Program-made: the position numbers and the translations under genes
Shown: positions 18,132 through 27,120 of the stretch, piece by piece
How positions within the stretch are numbered: position 1 is the first letter of the stretch
How the letters are laid out: every line of letters starts with the position of its first letter
DNA from: Nostoc sp. TCL240-02
Lineage (GTDB): Bacteria > Cyanobacteriota > Cyanobacteriia > Cyanobacteriales > Nostocaceae
Reading direction: 5' to 3'
Assembly (NCBI RefSeq): GCF_013343235.1
Contig: NZ_CP040094.1
Location: forward strand, 6,567,001 to 6,631,000
Length of the DNA stretch: 64,000 nt
Notes under the pieces: generated by a model
What the model saw: only the letters and a program-made list of their open reading frames with translations
Told to the model about the DNA's origin: nothing
Databases searched by the model: none

Positions 18132-18485
18132 ATGCAACACTTTTTATTAACTTGGCTCGGTACTGCGGTGGCGTTATTTCTTACTGCTAATATCGTTCCG
18201 GGATTCTTTATCAAGAATTTTGTGGTTGCCTTAGTCGCTGCCCTGGTTATTGGTCTGGTTAACGCATTTATTAGACCAATTTTGCAGATTTTGACCTTTC
18301 CGATTACCTTGCTTACCTTTGGTTTATTTACATTGGTAATCAATGCTTTAACACTTTGGTTGGCAAGTGCCTTAACCCCTGGTTCTGGTTTTGAGATTCA
18401 GGGTTTTTTACCTGCTTTGTTAGGTTCAATCGTGCTAGCTATTGTTTCTAGCATAATTAACTATTTGTTGAGAGTTGTTGACTAG
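18132..18485 (+). CDS. Phage holin family 4-type integral membrane protein
   Basis: 117 residues, almost entirely hydrophobic with four predicted membrane segments (about 5-22, 28-48, 55-80, 92-115). The phrase GLVNAFIRPILQILTFPITLLTFGLF is diagnostic in character for the YvlD/phage-holin-4 family of small bacterial membrane proteins; despite the name these are chromosomal and of unclear function. It converges on the CbiG-like gene with only 5 bp between stops. Confidence 0.85.
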   Translation: MQHFLLTWLGTAVALFLTANIVPGFFIKNFVVALVAALVIGLVNAFIRPILQILTFPITLLTFGLFTLVINALTLWLASALTPGSGFEIQGFLPALLGSIVLAIVSSIINYLLRVVD

Positions 18486-18490
18486 AAAAA

Positions 18491-18961
18491 TTAGTTAATT
18501 TTTGTAATACTCATAATATTTGAGGCTTGGGCAACAGCTAACGTTACAGCTCCTGGTTGCCCTTGTAGCTGGAAAATTTGTTTAGGAACTAACAACGTCA
18601 CTCCCAATGCTTCTGTGCTGGTAAAGGGGGGAGCAGTCAACAACGATGCTTGAGTCGCTGCAAGAATAGCAGCTGCCTCTGCTACGCTAGGTGTACCTAC
18701 TTTGTGGTCAGTAATTGTGGCAGGGTTGGGGACACAGACAGAGCAAAGAATTTCCGCAGAAAAGGTTTTTAGAGGCAGATTGCGTAGGTTGCAAAGTTCT
18801 ACTAAACCAACTTCCAAGGCTTTAGCGTCAATGGTGGCAATCCCTGCGATCGCACTTTGAAAAAGTTGATTTTCTCGAAAGGCTTGCTCAATAGCCCAAT
18901 CAATCAATTGCCGTGAGGTTCCCCGCTTACAACCGATTCCTACCCAGAAAACCTGTTGCAC
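18491..18961 (-). CDS. Cobalamin biosynthesis CobE / CbiG C-terminal domain protein
   Basis: 156 residues. The N-terminus VFWVGIGCKRGTS and the phrase IDAKALEVGLVELC match the CobE/CbiG-C fold, which in CbiG opens the ring-contracted lactone of cobalt-precorrin-5A. In cyanobacteria this domain can be encoded alone, as here, or as part of fused CbiG/CobJ proteins. A cobyrinate diamide synthase gene lies in this window at 32873, so the anaerobic-type B12 pathway is supported, but no other cob gene adjoins. Confidence in the family is good; whether it is a full functional partner is not visible. Confidence 0.8.
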   Translation of the reverse strand: MQQVFWVGIGCKRGTSRQLIDWAIEQAFRENQLFQSAIAGIATIDAKALEVGLVELCNLRNLPLKTFSAEILCSVCVPNPATITDHKVGTPSVAEAAAILAATQASLLTAPPFTSTEALGVTLLVPKQIFQLQGQPGAVTLAVAQASNIMSITKIN

Positions 18962-19090
18962 TTGGTGTATTTCCTTAATTCAATTCTTCAAGGTTAGGTG
19001 TTGGCTTATAGGAAGCGATCGCCAAAGTGCGATCGCTTCCCCCGATCATCGAAAAACGCAAACTTTTCTTACACTAAATACCCTATTTTG

Positions 19091-20764
19091 TCAACTAGAA
19101 GCTTTCACTGCCACTTCTGCTTGGGAGTGTAATAGCAACCCATATTCCAATCCCTCGACCACTGCTTGATAGGAAGCCTCCAAAATATTGGTGGAAACCC
19201 CTACCGTCGTCCAGCGTTGACGACCATTGCCTGATTCTACCAACACACGGGTTTTTGCCGCAGTCCCCGTATGTCCGTTGAGAATCCGCACTTTGTAATC
19301 AGTCAAATCAAAGGTTGCTATTTGGGGATAAAAGTTCACCAAAGCCTTGCGTAAAGCCGCATCCAACGCAGCAACAGGGCCATTACCTTCTGCCGCCTCC
19401 AGAATATTTTTGCCGTCAACAGCGATTTTGACTGTAGCTAGGGCATTACTACTTTCTTTCCCCTCAATCAAGTCACAGTGGACTTGAAAACCTTTGACTT
19501 CAAAAAACTTCTGGCGACCTCCCAAAGCTTCGTGCATTAGTAGCGCAAAACTGGCCTCTGCTGCTTCAAATTGAAATCCTTCACTCTCCAAATCTTTGAG
19601 ACGTTGGAGAATTTGCTTGGCTTCTGCCTTAAGCTTTTCGAGGTCAATCCCGAAACTGCGGGCTTTGGCTAGAACATTACTGAGTCCAGACTGTTCAGAA
19701 ATCACGATGCGGCGATGATTCCCGACTTGTTCCGGCTGAATATGTTCGTAAGTCAGGGGATTACGTTCTACTGCTGATACATGAATACCACCCTTGTGGG
19801 CAAAAGCCGAAAGTCCCACAAAGGGAGCGTGTTCATCTGGCGCGAGGTTGACCACTTCACTAACAAAACGACTAGCTTCTGTAAGTTGTGTTAGCTGGTC
19901 TTCTGTGATACAACTGTAACCCAGCTTCAGTTGTAAATTGGGAATTAACGAACAGAGGTTAGCATTGCCGCAACGTTCACCGTAACCATTAATTGTGCCC
20001 TGTACCATCTTTGCCCCTGCCATCACGGCGGCTATTGCGTTAGCAACCGCCATTTCGGAATCGTTATGAGTATGAATTCCAATTTGGGGTATTGGGTATT
20101 GGGTATTGGGGATTAGGGATTGGGAAGATTCTTTCCTAGTCCCTAGTCCCCAGTCCCCAGTCACCTTGACTACATCTTGCACAATTTGGCTAATTTCATG
20201 AGGTAAAGTGCCGCCATTGGTATCACAGAGAACTAGCCATTCAGCACCGGATGCGATCGCAGCCTCTAATGTTTGTAAAGCATAATCTGGATTGTGCTTG
20301 TAACCATCAAACCAATGTTCGGCATCGTAGATAATGCGACGACCTTGAGAACGGAGGTACTCAATGGTGTCACGAATCATCGCCAAATTTTCTTCTAACG
20401 TCGTTTTGAGGCTAGTTGTGACATGTAAATCCCAAGACTTACCAAAAATCGTTACCCAGCGAGTTCCCGCAGCCAAAATATCCTGTAGCATCGGTTCGGT
20501 TGCGGCAGTGGAGTTAGGCCGTCGAGTCGAACAAAAAGCCACAATTTCAGCAAGTTTTAGCGGATCTTCTTGGAGTTGCCAGAAAAATTGTACATCCTTG
20601 GGATTAGCACCAGGCCAACCGCCTTCAATGAAGGGAACTCCCAGTTGATCGAGTCTTTTGGCAATGCGTAACTTATCTTCTATCGATACAGATAGCCCCT
20701 CGCGCTGAGTGCCATCCCGTAATGTAGTGTCATAGAGCCAAAGTTGAGGTGAGGAATTTGTGGT
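19091..20764 (-). CDS. cimA: (R)-citramalate synthase CimA with an in-frame repeat insertion
   Basis: About 557 residues. It condenses pyruvate and acetyl-CoA to citramalate, the threonine-independent route to isoleucine. DTTLRDGTQ (13-21) and HTHND (231-235) are the DRE-TIM barrel metal and substrate motifs; GGIHVSAVERNP and the C-terminal allosteric domain (from about 395) complete the CimA-type architecture. The upstream in-frame ATG at 20809 overlaps the divergent ferredoxin gene; MTTNSSPQLWLYDTTLRDG at 20764 is the natural start. Residues about 202-226, just before the HTHND strand, are Gly/Ser/Pro-rich and derive from a repeat (20088-20163). Confidence 0.9.
   Translation of the reverse strand, partial: TTNSSPQLWLYDTTLRDGTQREGLSVSIEDKLRIAKRLDQLGVPFIEGGWPGANPKDVQFFWQLQEDPLKLAEIVAFCSTRRPNSTAATEPMLQDILAAGTRWVTIFGKSWDLHVTTSLKTTLEENLAMIRDTIEYLRSQGRRIIYDAEHWFDGYKHNPDYALQTLEAAIASGAEWLVLCDTNGGTLPHEISQIVQDVVKVTGDWGLGTRKESSQSLIPNTQYPIPQIGIHTHNDSEMAVANAIAAVMAGAKMVQGTINGYGERCGNANLCSLIPNLQLKLGYSCITEDQLTQLTEASRFVSEVVNLAPDEHAPFVGLSAFAHKGGIHVSAVERNPLTYEHIQPEQVGNHRRIVISEQSGLSNVLAKARSFGIDLEKLKAEAKQILQRLKDLESEGFQFEAAEASFALLMHEALGGRQKFFEVKGFQVHCDLIEGKESSNALATVKIAVDGKNILEAAEGNGPVAALDAALRKALVNFYPQIATFDLTDYKVRILNGHTGTAAKTRVLVESGNGRQRWTTVGVSTNILEASYQAVVEGLEYGLLLHSQAEVAVKASS
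20088..20163 (-). repeat. In-frame GGGGATT-type repeat within cimA
   Basis: Sequence made of TTGGGGA/TTGGGTA heptamers followed by an inverted copy (CTAGTCCC, CCAGTCCC). It adds about 25 residues (GDWGLGTRKESSQ onward) between two strands of the TIM barrel without a frameshift. The same sequence type occurs in recJ (38312-38392) and in the zwf-tal spacer (61738-61860). Confidence 0.75.
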
Positions 20765-20842
20765 CATAAAACTGGGACCGACGAGACAACTTTCGAGGCA
20801 ATGTGTCAATATACAACAAAAAGCCAGTTTGGCAATTTAAAA

Positions 20843-21181
20843 ATGCCTAAAGTACTAGCTGAAGGTAAAACAATTCAGTGCTTAAGCGGAAGCAATCTCC
20901 GAACAATTTTGCTGCAAAATGGTATTCACCTCTACAATGACGATGCTAAGGTAATAAACTGTCGGGGCATTGGCAGTTGCGGAACCTGCGCGGTTAAGGT
21001 AGAGGGCGAAATATCAGCAGCGAATTGGCGCGATCGAGCGCGGCGTTCGCTTCCTCCCCATTCTCCTACAACAGACTTACGTTTAGCCTGTCAAACTCAG
21101 GTTTTAGGCGATGTGAAAGTGACAAAGTTTGATGGATTTTGGGGACAAGGTTCTCGAATAGTGTGGACACCAAAAGGTTAA
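20843..21181 (+). CDS. 2Fe-2S ferredoxin-like protein
   Basis: 112 residues from the ATG at 20843; the earlier ATG (20801) overlaps the divergent cimA and gives an untypical leader. Cysteines C40, C46, C49 and C83 have the spacing C-x5-C-x2-C-x33-C, close to but longer than plant-type ferredoxin; the 2Fe-2S fold with beta-grasp is implied by CRGIGSCGTCAVKVEG. Basic residues (RDRARRSLPPH) replace the acidic face of photosynthetic ferredoxin, so a different partner is likely. It probably forms an operon with the small membrane protein 16 bp downstream. Confidence 0.82.
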   Translation: MPKVLAEGKTIQCLSGSNLRTILLQNGIHLYNDDAKVINCRGIGSCGTCAVKVEGEISAANWRDRARRSLPPHSPTTDLRLACQTQVLGDVKVTKFDGFWGQGSRIVWTPKG

Positions 21182-21197
21182 AAAGGAGTAAGACAAG

Positions 21198-21599
21198 ATG
21201 GGTAGATGGACACCCCTAATTTTAATGGCTGGAGGTTTGGCCATTCTGCTTGGTACATTACTAGGCATCAATTTTCCTATGGGCGTGCAAACCGCTAACG
21301 CTCCCAGTGGTAAAGCAGCAAAAGTTTTGCCAGCTAATATCAATGTTAATAGCAGTGCTGGCAGCAAAAATGAAGAAACTGCAACGGAAGGAAATGAAAC
21401 AACCGAAACAAACGAAAACAGACGTGGTATTGTAGCCCCAAGACCTGACAACAGAAGCAGCGTTGCTCAGAATCCTTCTGATGACTCAACATCACCTGCT
21501 GATAGTACAACAGACGGCAATACAGATAGTTCAAATACAACAAACACGCAATCCAGTGATTCCAGTCAAGGCAACGAACCAATTCGCGCCTTGTGGTAA
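21198..21599 (+). CDS. Membrane-anchored low-complexity protein of unknown function
   Basis: 133 residues. One hydrophobic segment at 5-27 (TPLILMAGGLAILLGTLLGI) followed by a Ser/Thr/Asn/Glu/Asp-rich tail with no fold signature. AAGGAG sits 11 bases before the ATG, and the gene is 16 bp after the ferredoxin-like gene, so it is likely real and co-transcribed. Function not recognised. Confidence 0.6.
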   Translation: MGRWTPLILMAGGLAILLGTLLGINFPMGVQTANAPSGKAAKVLPANINVNSSAGSKNEETATEGNETTETNENRRGIVAPRPDNRSSVAQNPSDDSTSPADSTTDGNTDSSNTTNTQSSDSSQGNEPIRALW

Positions 21600-21604
21600 C
21601 GATA

Positions 21605-21712
21605 TATCCGTCTTTAGTTACGAGTTATAAGTTATAAGTTATGAGTTAATTAGTTATGAGTTATTAGTTATGTACTAATGATAAATGGCTAATGATAAAT
21701 GACTAATGACTA
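21605..21712. repeat. AGTTAT / TAATGAC spacer tract
   Basis: Tandem variants of AGTTATAAGTTATGAGTT and then CTAATGATAAATGACTAATG reaching the thiO-thiG start codon. No riboswitch is seen (the TPP-type CTGAGA box is absent). Confidence 0.6.
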
Positions 21713-23731
21713 ATGACTAGTGAGATCGTAATTATTGGTGGCGGCGTTATTGGTTTAGCGATCGCTATTGAACTAAAAATGCGCGGGACAAACGTCACCG
21801 TGCTTTGTCGTGACTTCCAAGCTGCCGCTACCCACGCCGCCGCCGGGATGCTAGCACCAGACGCGGAAAACATCACTAATGAGGCAATGCGTTCATTGTG
21901 TTGGCGATCGCGTGCTTTATATCCCGACTGGACAACTAAACTAGAAGAACTAACTGGTTTAAATACTGGCTACCGTGCCTGTGGTATTCTCGCGCCCATC
22001 TTTGAAGAGGCGGGGGGGCAGGGGAGCAGGGGGCAGGGGGTAGGGAGCAGGGGGAAAGGGGAAAATTTCTCTCCTCTGCACCTTTCCCCCTGCCCCCCTG
22101 CCTCTTCCCCGGCTTACTGGTTAAATAAAGAGGCAATTCATCAATATCAGCCAGGATTGGGAGCAGAGGTAGTTGGTGGCTGGTGGTATCCTGAAGATGC
22201 ACAAGTTGATAATAAGGCTTTAGCTCAAGTATTGCGGACGGCGGCTGAGTATGTTGGTGTTGAACTCAAAGACGGTATTACAGTAGAAGCATTTTTACAG
22301 CAGCAAGGACAAGTGGTTGGCGTGCAAACCAATGTTGGGATAATTCGCGCCGCGCACTATGTTTTAGCTTCAGGTGCTTGGTCAAATGAGTTATTGCCGC
22401 TACCCGTGCTACCCAAAAAAGGACAAATGCTGAGTGTACGGATACCAGAATTTGCGCCGGAATTGCCCTTAAAGCGGATTTTGTATGGGCATAATATTTA
22501 CATCGTACCAAGACGCGATCGCCTAATTATTGGGGCAACAAGCGAAGACGTTGGTTTCACCCCTAACAACACCCCAGACGGCATTCAAAAATTATTACAA
22601 GCTGCCATCCAGCTGTATCCCCAATTAAAGCATTATCCCATCCAAGAGTTCTGGTGGGGATTTCGCCCAGCCACCCCCGATGAGTTACCCATCCTTGGTA
22701 CTAGCCACTGTCAAAATTTAACCCTTGCTACGGGTCATTACCGTAACGGAATTCTACTTACACCTGTAACAGCCGCATTGATTGCCGATTTAATCTTAGA
22801 ACAAAAGCCCGATCCTCTACTTGCTGATTTTCACTATTCGCGCTTCCAATCCCAGCCATCTACCTCCACCCCAATGCTGACTCACTCTGCCAACTTCTCC
22901 AACGGGAATCGTCCTGCTATATCCTCCCTCCCAGTTCAAGACTCGCCGCTAATTATTGCTGGCAAAACCTTCCAATCCCGCTTGATGACGGGAACTGGTA
23001 AGTATCTCAGCATAGAAGAAATGCAGCAAAGCGTCGCCGCCAGTGATTGCCAGATTGTCACCGTGGCTGTACGACGGGTACAAACCAAGGCCCCCGGACA
23101 TGAAGGTTTAGCCGAAGCCTTAAATTGGACAAAAATTTGGATGTTGCCCAATACCGCAGGTTGCCAAACTGCTGAAGAAGCGATTCGGGTGGCGCGTTTG
23201 GGGCGAGAAATGGCGAAATTGTTAGGGCAGGAAGATAATAACTTTGTCAAGTTAGAAGTAATACCTGACCTTAAGTATTTACTCCCAGATCCAATTGGGA
23301 CGCTGCAAGCCGCAGAACAACTAGTTAAAGAAGGTTTTGCAGTATTGCCTTACATTAACGCTGACCCCATGTTAGCCAAGCGTTTAGAAGAAGTAGGCTG
23401 TGCGACAGTAATGCCTTTGGCATCACCAATTGGTTCTGGACAAGGGCTAAAAACAACCGCCAACATCCAAATCATCATCGAAAATGCGAATGTGCCAGTG
23501 GTGGTAGATGCTGGTATTGGTTCACCCTCAGAAGCTGCTCAAGCAATGGAATTGGGAGCAGATGCTTTATTGATTAATAGTGCGATCGCTCTTTCTCCAA
23601 ACCCAGCAGCAATGGCTCGTGCCATGAATTTAGCAACAGTCGCCGGTCGCCTAGCATACCTTGCTGGTAGGATGCCGATCAAAGATTACGCCAGTCCTAG
23701 TTCACCTCTCACTGGGACGATTACTAATTAG
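21713..23731 (+). CDS. thiO/thiG: Bifunctional glycine oxidase ThiO - thiazole synthase ThiG, with in-frame repeat insertion
   Basis: 672 residues. Residues 1-365 are the FAD-dependent glycine oxidase ThiO ([13 protein letters not shown] dinucleotide motif; C-terminal [14 protein letters not shown]). Residues about 410-672 are ThiG, a TIM barrel that builds the thiazole of thiamine from dehydroglycine, DXP and thiocarboxylated Thi[16 protein letters not shown] and [17 protein letters not shown] are family blocks. The fusion is typical of cyanobacteria and channels the imine product. Residues about 99-133, between [10 protein letters not shown] and [14 protein letters not shown], are an inserted Gly/Ser/Pro-rich segment encoded by a palindromic repeat. 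Confidence 0.93.
   Translation: MTSEIVIIGGGVIGLAIAIELKMRGTNVTVLCRDFQAAATHAAAGMLAPDAENITNEAMRSLCWRSRALYPDWTTKLEELTGLNTGYRACGILAPIFEEAGGQGSRGQGVGSRGKGENFSPLHLSPCPPASSPAYWLNKEAIHQYQPGLGAEVVGGWWYPEDAQVDNKALAQVLRTAAEYVGVELKDGITVEAFLQQQGQVVGVQTNVGIIRAAHYVLASGAWSNELLPLPVLPKKGQMLSVRIPEFAPELPLKRILYGHNIYIVPRRDRLIIGATSEDVGFTPNNTPDGIQKLLQAAIQLYPQLKHYPIQEFWWGFRPATPDELPILGTSHCQNLTLATGHYRNGILLTPVTAALIADLILEQKPDPLLADFHYSRFQSQPSTSTPMLTHSANFSNGNRPAISSLPVQDSPLIIAGKTFQSRLMTGTGKYLSIEEMQQSVAASDCQIVTVAVRRVQTKAPGHEGLAEALNWTKIWMLPNTAGCQTAEEAIRVARLGREMAKLLGQEDNNFVKLEVIPDLKYLLPDPIGTLQAAEQLVKEGFAVLPYINADPMLAKRLEEVGCATVMPLASPIGSGQGLKTTANIQIIIENANVPVVVDAGIGSPSEAAQAMELGADALLINSAIALSPNPAAMARAMNLATVAGRLAYLAGRMPIKDYASPSSPLTGTITN
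22007..22111 (+). repeat. In-frame G-rich/C-rich palindromic repeat within thiO
   Basis: A G-rich arm (GGCAGGGGAGCAGGGGGCAG) and an inverse C-rich arm (CTTTCCCCCTGCCCCCCTG) around AAAATTTCTCTCC form a strong hairpin. The family recurs in spacers at 23732-23858, 34881-34999 and around 58427-58605. Here it stays in frame and adds about 35 residues. Confidence 0.85.
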
Positions 23732-23858
23732 GGAATGGGGAAGAAGCAAGGGAGTAGGGGAGCAGGGGAGAAGAGGGGAAGAGGGGAAAGAGGTAATTTT
23801 TAATTCTCCCCCTTGCCCCCTGCTCCCTACCCCTCTGCCTTTTCTGCCCAATTCCCAA
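23732..23858. repeat. G-rich/C-rich palindromic repeat between genes
   Basis: Arms rich in AGGGGAGCAGGGGAG and CCCCCTGCTCCCTACCCC around TAATTTTTAATTCT. Same family as the insert in thiO, here directly after the thiO-thiG stop, where it could act as a transcript end. Confidence 0.8.
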
Positions 23859-23944
23859 TAATGTAACGATTTGTCTAGCAGTTTCAGAGCGGATTTAGCA
23901 TTTATGTAACATTAAATGAAGTATCAAGATAAAGGAATTAATTC

Positions 23945-24124
23945 ATGCCCTATACCAATGAAGAAGGCGGCCTTTTGAATAATTTTGCCCGGGAACCAAA
24001 GATTTATCAAGCAGAACCTCCAACACAAGGGCAAAAACGAACTTATATCATACTAGGAATTGCCGCTACAGCTTTGGTTGTCGGCTTGATTCTAGTCGCC
24101 TTCTTCGTTTCTAAGAGCAGTTAA
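23945..24124 (+). CDS. psb34: Psb34 (Ssl1498-type), photosystem II assembly / light-harvesting-like small protein
   Basis: 59 residues: a conserved N-terminus MPYTNEEGGLLNNFAREPK, the linker YQAEPPTQGQKR and one membrane helix (YIILGIAATALVVGLILVAFF). This matches Psb34/Ssl1498, a one-helix thylakoid protein that binds PSII assembly intermediates near CP47 at a site related to Hlips. AAGGA lies 8 bases before the ATG. A terminator follows at 24168. Confidence 0.88.
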   Translation: MPYTNEEGGLLNNFAREPKIYQAEPPTQGQKRTYIILGIAATALVVGLILVAFFVSKSS

Positions 24125-24167
24125 TCATAAAATATTTTCAGAAAACTTAATCTTCTTTATCGTTTTT

Positions 24168-24205
24168 CAGGTTCCAATTTTAAGAGGGACCTGCTTTTTT
24201 ATTTT
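24168..24205 (+). terminator. Intrinsic terminator after psb34
   Basis: CAGGTTCC (24168-24175) pairs with GGGACCTG (24186-24193), followed by CTTTTTTATTTTTT-type run. Confidence 0.8.
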
Positions 24206-24515
24206 TTGTTAAAATTGAACTAGCCATTAAAGTATATAATTATACTTTTTATGACTGTTAGACTTGAAGGCTAAATTTATTCTGAGCAGCACAACATCTA
24301 CTTAAAAATAATTTTTATTACAGCAGTTTGCAAATAAGTGAGCTATAAAATGTAGGACTCAAAATCACATATCAAAAATTTCTGTTTCCTACCTCCAGTC
24401 TCAAAACCCGTAGTTTTATACTTCATACAAAAGAAAACTGCTTGCTGTATGACTTTAGCCCACTTAGATACATCCAAAACGTTGATATGTACTGTGTTTT
24501 GGCTCTTTAGCCGCT
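24206..24515. other. AT-rich spacer upstream of the TPR gene
   Basis: About 310 bp, with no repeat family, no supported ORF and no clear promoter boxes recognised. Confidence 0.4.
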
Positions 24516-26678
24516 ATGAGCGTGAATGATATTGCACACAACAATAATTCTACTTGGAATCGGCAAGCATACCACCGCCTGAAACTTGCCCTAAGCCTTG
24601 GCTTACGACGACAACTTTTTTTAGCAGTATGTGATGATTTACACTTAAGAAATCAAGTAGCAGCTCGCTTGCATTCTACATTGGCTTATCCTGTTGGACA
24701 GGTGCTATATCAGTCATCAAATGCTCAAGAAAATAGCACTCCAGCTTATCCGCGATTAGTCACATTGCGTTTAAATTTAAACGAACCCAATCCCATAGTT
24801 CAGATAAATCAATGGTTAGCTAATTATCCACCACCAATTGTTGGAGCATCAAAAGATACCCCTGGAAGACCTTTTCCAGTACCAGCATTTCAGATTGTAG
24901 GTGTGGAACATCTCACCAAGGAAACAGTAGCAACACAGCGTTTATTTTTACACTATCTCCGCTTAAGTGAGCAATATTTTTCTACACAAGAATCCAGTCG
25001 ATTCCTAGAATCTAACTTACTGTTGTGGATACCGCGTCCTTGGTTATCTGCCATCAAGCAATCAGCACCACAATTCTGGCGTTGCCGGACTGGTGTATTT
25101 GTGTTTGCTGGAGAACCCACACCCGCGACTCAAAATGCAGGCTATCCAGAACGTTTTTCACCTTCTAGAAACTTGGATTTAGGGAATGTTGAGCAGTCGA
25201 TTCTAGATGAATCAGTTAACCAAGCAGAACTCAGAACCACAGCTTCTGAGTTCAAGTTTGAGAATAATTCCGGTTTCCCAGCAGAGATACAAAGGAATGG
25301 CGTAAACAAAACCCAGGAATCTACTAATAGGTCTGGTAGTGGTAAAAATAATCAATCACTGTTGTCTTTATCTTATGTAAGTAGAGAGTTAACAGAGCTA
25401 GTAATCGCAACAATTAACGCAAGTAGTGATAAAAATACCGAAAATTATTTACAACCGCAGCAGATTTTGTTGGAGATTGAAGAATTACACGAAAAGCAAG
25501 CTTCAGGGGATGTACTGGCAGAAGCTTATCATCGCTTGGGCACTTTATACCGCCTTCGCATTGAACAAGGAGAGTCAACCTTAGAAAACCTGATGGTGGC
25601 AATAATTGCCTATCAGGAGGCTATTAGCTATGACGAAAGCTCACCACAACTTCCAGATATCTTGAATGATTTGGGTACACTCTACTGGATGCTATACCGT
25701 ACACCACCTAATTCTGAGGAGGGACAAACCTATATAGAGCAGGCAATAGAATTTTATCAGTTGGCGTTAAAGATGATTTCACCGCAGACGCATCGGGAAA
25801 CTTACGCTCGTGTGCAAAATAATTTGGGGACGGCTTATGGTGATTTAGCTCGTTTTTCTCACCCATCTGAAAATTGGCAGCAGGCAATATTAGCTTACAA
25901 TGAAGCACTCAGCTATCGTACAGCCGATATGGATTCATTAAAGTATGCAGCTTGCCAGAATAATTTGGGTACTGCTTACTGGCATCTAGGGCAGTACAAC
26001 CAACCGATTGTGCATTTAAAGAAAGCGATCGCAGCTTACAACGAAGCACTCGTATACTACAACCCCGAAGAGGAACCGCTCAAGTATGGGATGATTCAAA
26101 ACAACATCGGCACTGCCTGTTGGAATCTAGCACAATACGAGCAACCTGCCCAAAATCTCCAGCTAGCTATTAATGTCTATAGCAAAGCTCTTAAGTATCG
26201 CACTCCAGCTAATGTTCCCAGCGCCTGCGCCGCTACAGAAAATAATCTAGGTACTGCCTACTGGCACTTAGCGAACCTTTCTCAGACAACTAAAGAGGCA
26301 CGGCAAAAGTATTTGCAACTATGCATCAGCGCTTATGAAGAGGCTATAGCTTTGGCTCGCTCACTTAGCGGTACTCCTTTAAGCTTTGATTTGCTTGCCT
26401 CTTATAATAACTTGGCACTAGCGCATTATCAGCTAGTAATAGATAAGTCATTTAATGGTGACAAAGCAACACATTCTCAACACTTAGAAGTAGCTTTAGA
26501 CTACCATTTGCAAGCCTTAAACGGATTGAGCAAACAATCAGAGGCTTATCAAACAACCTTTACTTATGTGGTGAAAACTATTCGTGCTTTTCATAATGAA
26601 TTAGGGATACAGGGACAAACTCTGGCTTTATCTAAAGTTCCTAGTCAGCTGTTGCCAGAGATTTTGTCAAAATTATAA
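24516..26678 (+). CDS. TPR-repeat protein with an uncharacterised N-terminal domain
   Basis: 720 residues. The first 235 residues look like a degenerate ATPase-type alpha/beta domain: AYHRLKLALSLGLRRQLFLAVCD resembles the start of a STAND-type domain but I see no P-loop. A low-complexity linker (about 235-285) is followed by helical repeats of the TPR type to the end, with NNLGTAYWHLGQYNQPIVHL-like units repeated roughly every 45-55 residues. TPRs mediate protein contacts. No Shine-Dalgarno site precedes the ATG at 24516. Partners are unknown. Confidence 0.78.
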   Translation: MSVNDIAHNNNSTWNRQAYHRLKLALSLGLRRQLFLAVCDDLHLRNQVAARLHSTLAYPVGQVLYQSSNAQENSTPAYPRLVTLRLNLNEPNPIVQINQWLANYPPPIVGASKDTPGRPFPVPAFQIVGVEHLTKETVATQRLFLHYLRLSEQYFSTQESSRFLESNLLLWIPRPWLSAIKQSAPQFWRCRTGVFVFAGEPTPATQNAGYPERFSPSRNLDLGNVEQSILDESVNQAELRTTASEFKFENNSGFPAEIQRNGVNKTQESTNRSGSGKNNQSLLSLSYVSRELTELVIATINASSDKNTENYLQPQQILLEIEELHEKQASGDVLAEAYHRLGTLYRLRIEQGESTLENLMVAIIAYQEAISYDESSPQLPDILNDLGTLYWMLYRTPPNSEEGQTYIEQAIEFYQLALKMISPQTHRETYARVQNNLGTAYGDLARFSHPSENWQQAILAYNEALSYRTADMDSLKYAACQNNLGTAYWHLGQYNQPIVHLKKAIAAYNEALVYYNPEEEPLKYGMIQNNIGTACWNLAQYEQPAQNLQLAINVYSKALKYRTPANVPSACAATENNLGTAYWHLANLSQTTKEARQKYLQLCISAYEEAIALARSLSGTPLSFDLLASYNNLALAHYQLVIDKSFNGDKATHSQHLEVALDYHLQALNGLSKQSEAYQTTFTYVVKTIRAFHNELGIQGQTLALSKVPSQLLPEILSKL

Positions 26679-26706
26679 GCTATTGAAGAGTAACTTGATA
26701 TTAATT

Positions 26707-26733
26707 AAAACCCGCCAATGCGGGTTTTGTTTG
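26707..26733 (+). terminator. Intrinsic terminator after the TPR gene
   Basis: AAAACCCGC / GCGGGTTTT with a CAAT loop, followed by GTTTG. Symmetrical, so it could also serve the small leftward gene. Confidence 0.85.
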
Positions 26734-26766
26734 TATGCTTATATGGCTATTAGAGGCTTGAATTGG

Positions 26767-26958
26767 TTAATTGCGATCGCTTGACCTTAACCGAGGTATC
26801 AACAATTCAATATATGTACCGACAGCGAATTTTGTTAAATCTAGAAATTGAGAGCGACTCTTTTCGTCAATAACTGCAAGTGTGAGAGAACCAATTACCG
26901 TAATCAGCATTACAGTAGCTAATAATTCATCTCTTGAAGGAAATTTCTTGGATAACAT
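26767..26958 (-). CDS. Small single-span membrane protein, hypothetical
   Basis: 63 residues with one hydrophobic segment (about 13-29, LATVMLITVIGSLTLAVI) and a weaker second one (45-55). GGGGGTGGG lies 4-12 bases before the ATG. It sits between a TPR gene and the HTH-NACHT gene, read leftward against a symmetric terminator. Function not recognised; could be a chance ORF. Confidence 0.45.
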   Translation of the reverse strand: MLSKKFPSRDELLATVMLITVIGSLTLAVIDEKSRSQFLDLTKFAVGTYIELLIPRLRSSDRN

Positions 26959-27120
26959 TGACCCACCCCCAAATCGTTTAAATCACTACATCCCTACTTT
27001 GACAGGTGAGTGTTTGCTGTAAGCTTAAATACAGGCTTGTGATATGAATGACTTGTGTATGCGATGAGCATGAATTGCCAAATTGACAGTTAGAATCAGC
27101 AAAAGTGTAGTGGTTAGGTT

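Noticed and set aside
18132..18485. Prophage holin
   Set aside because: Despite the family name, no phage genes surround it and this family is chromosomal.
21605..21712. TPP riboswitch before thiO-thiG
   Set aside because: Only AGTTAT/AATGAC tracts are present and the conserved CTGAGA element is missing.
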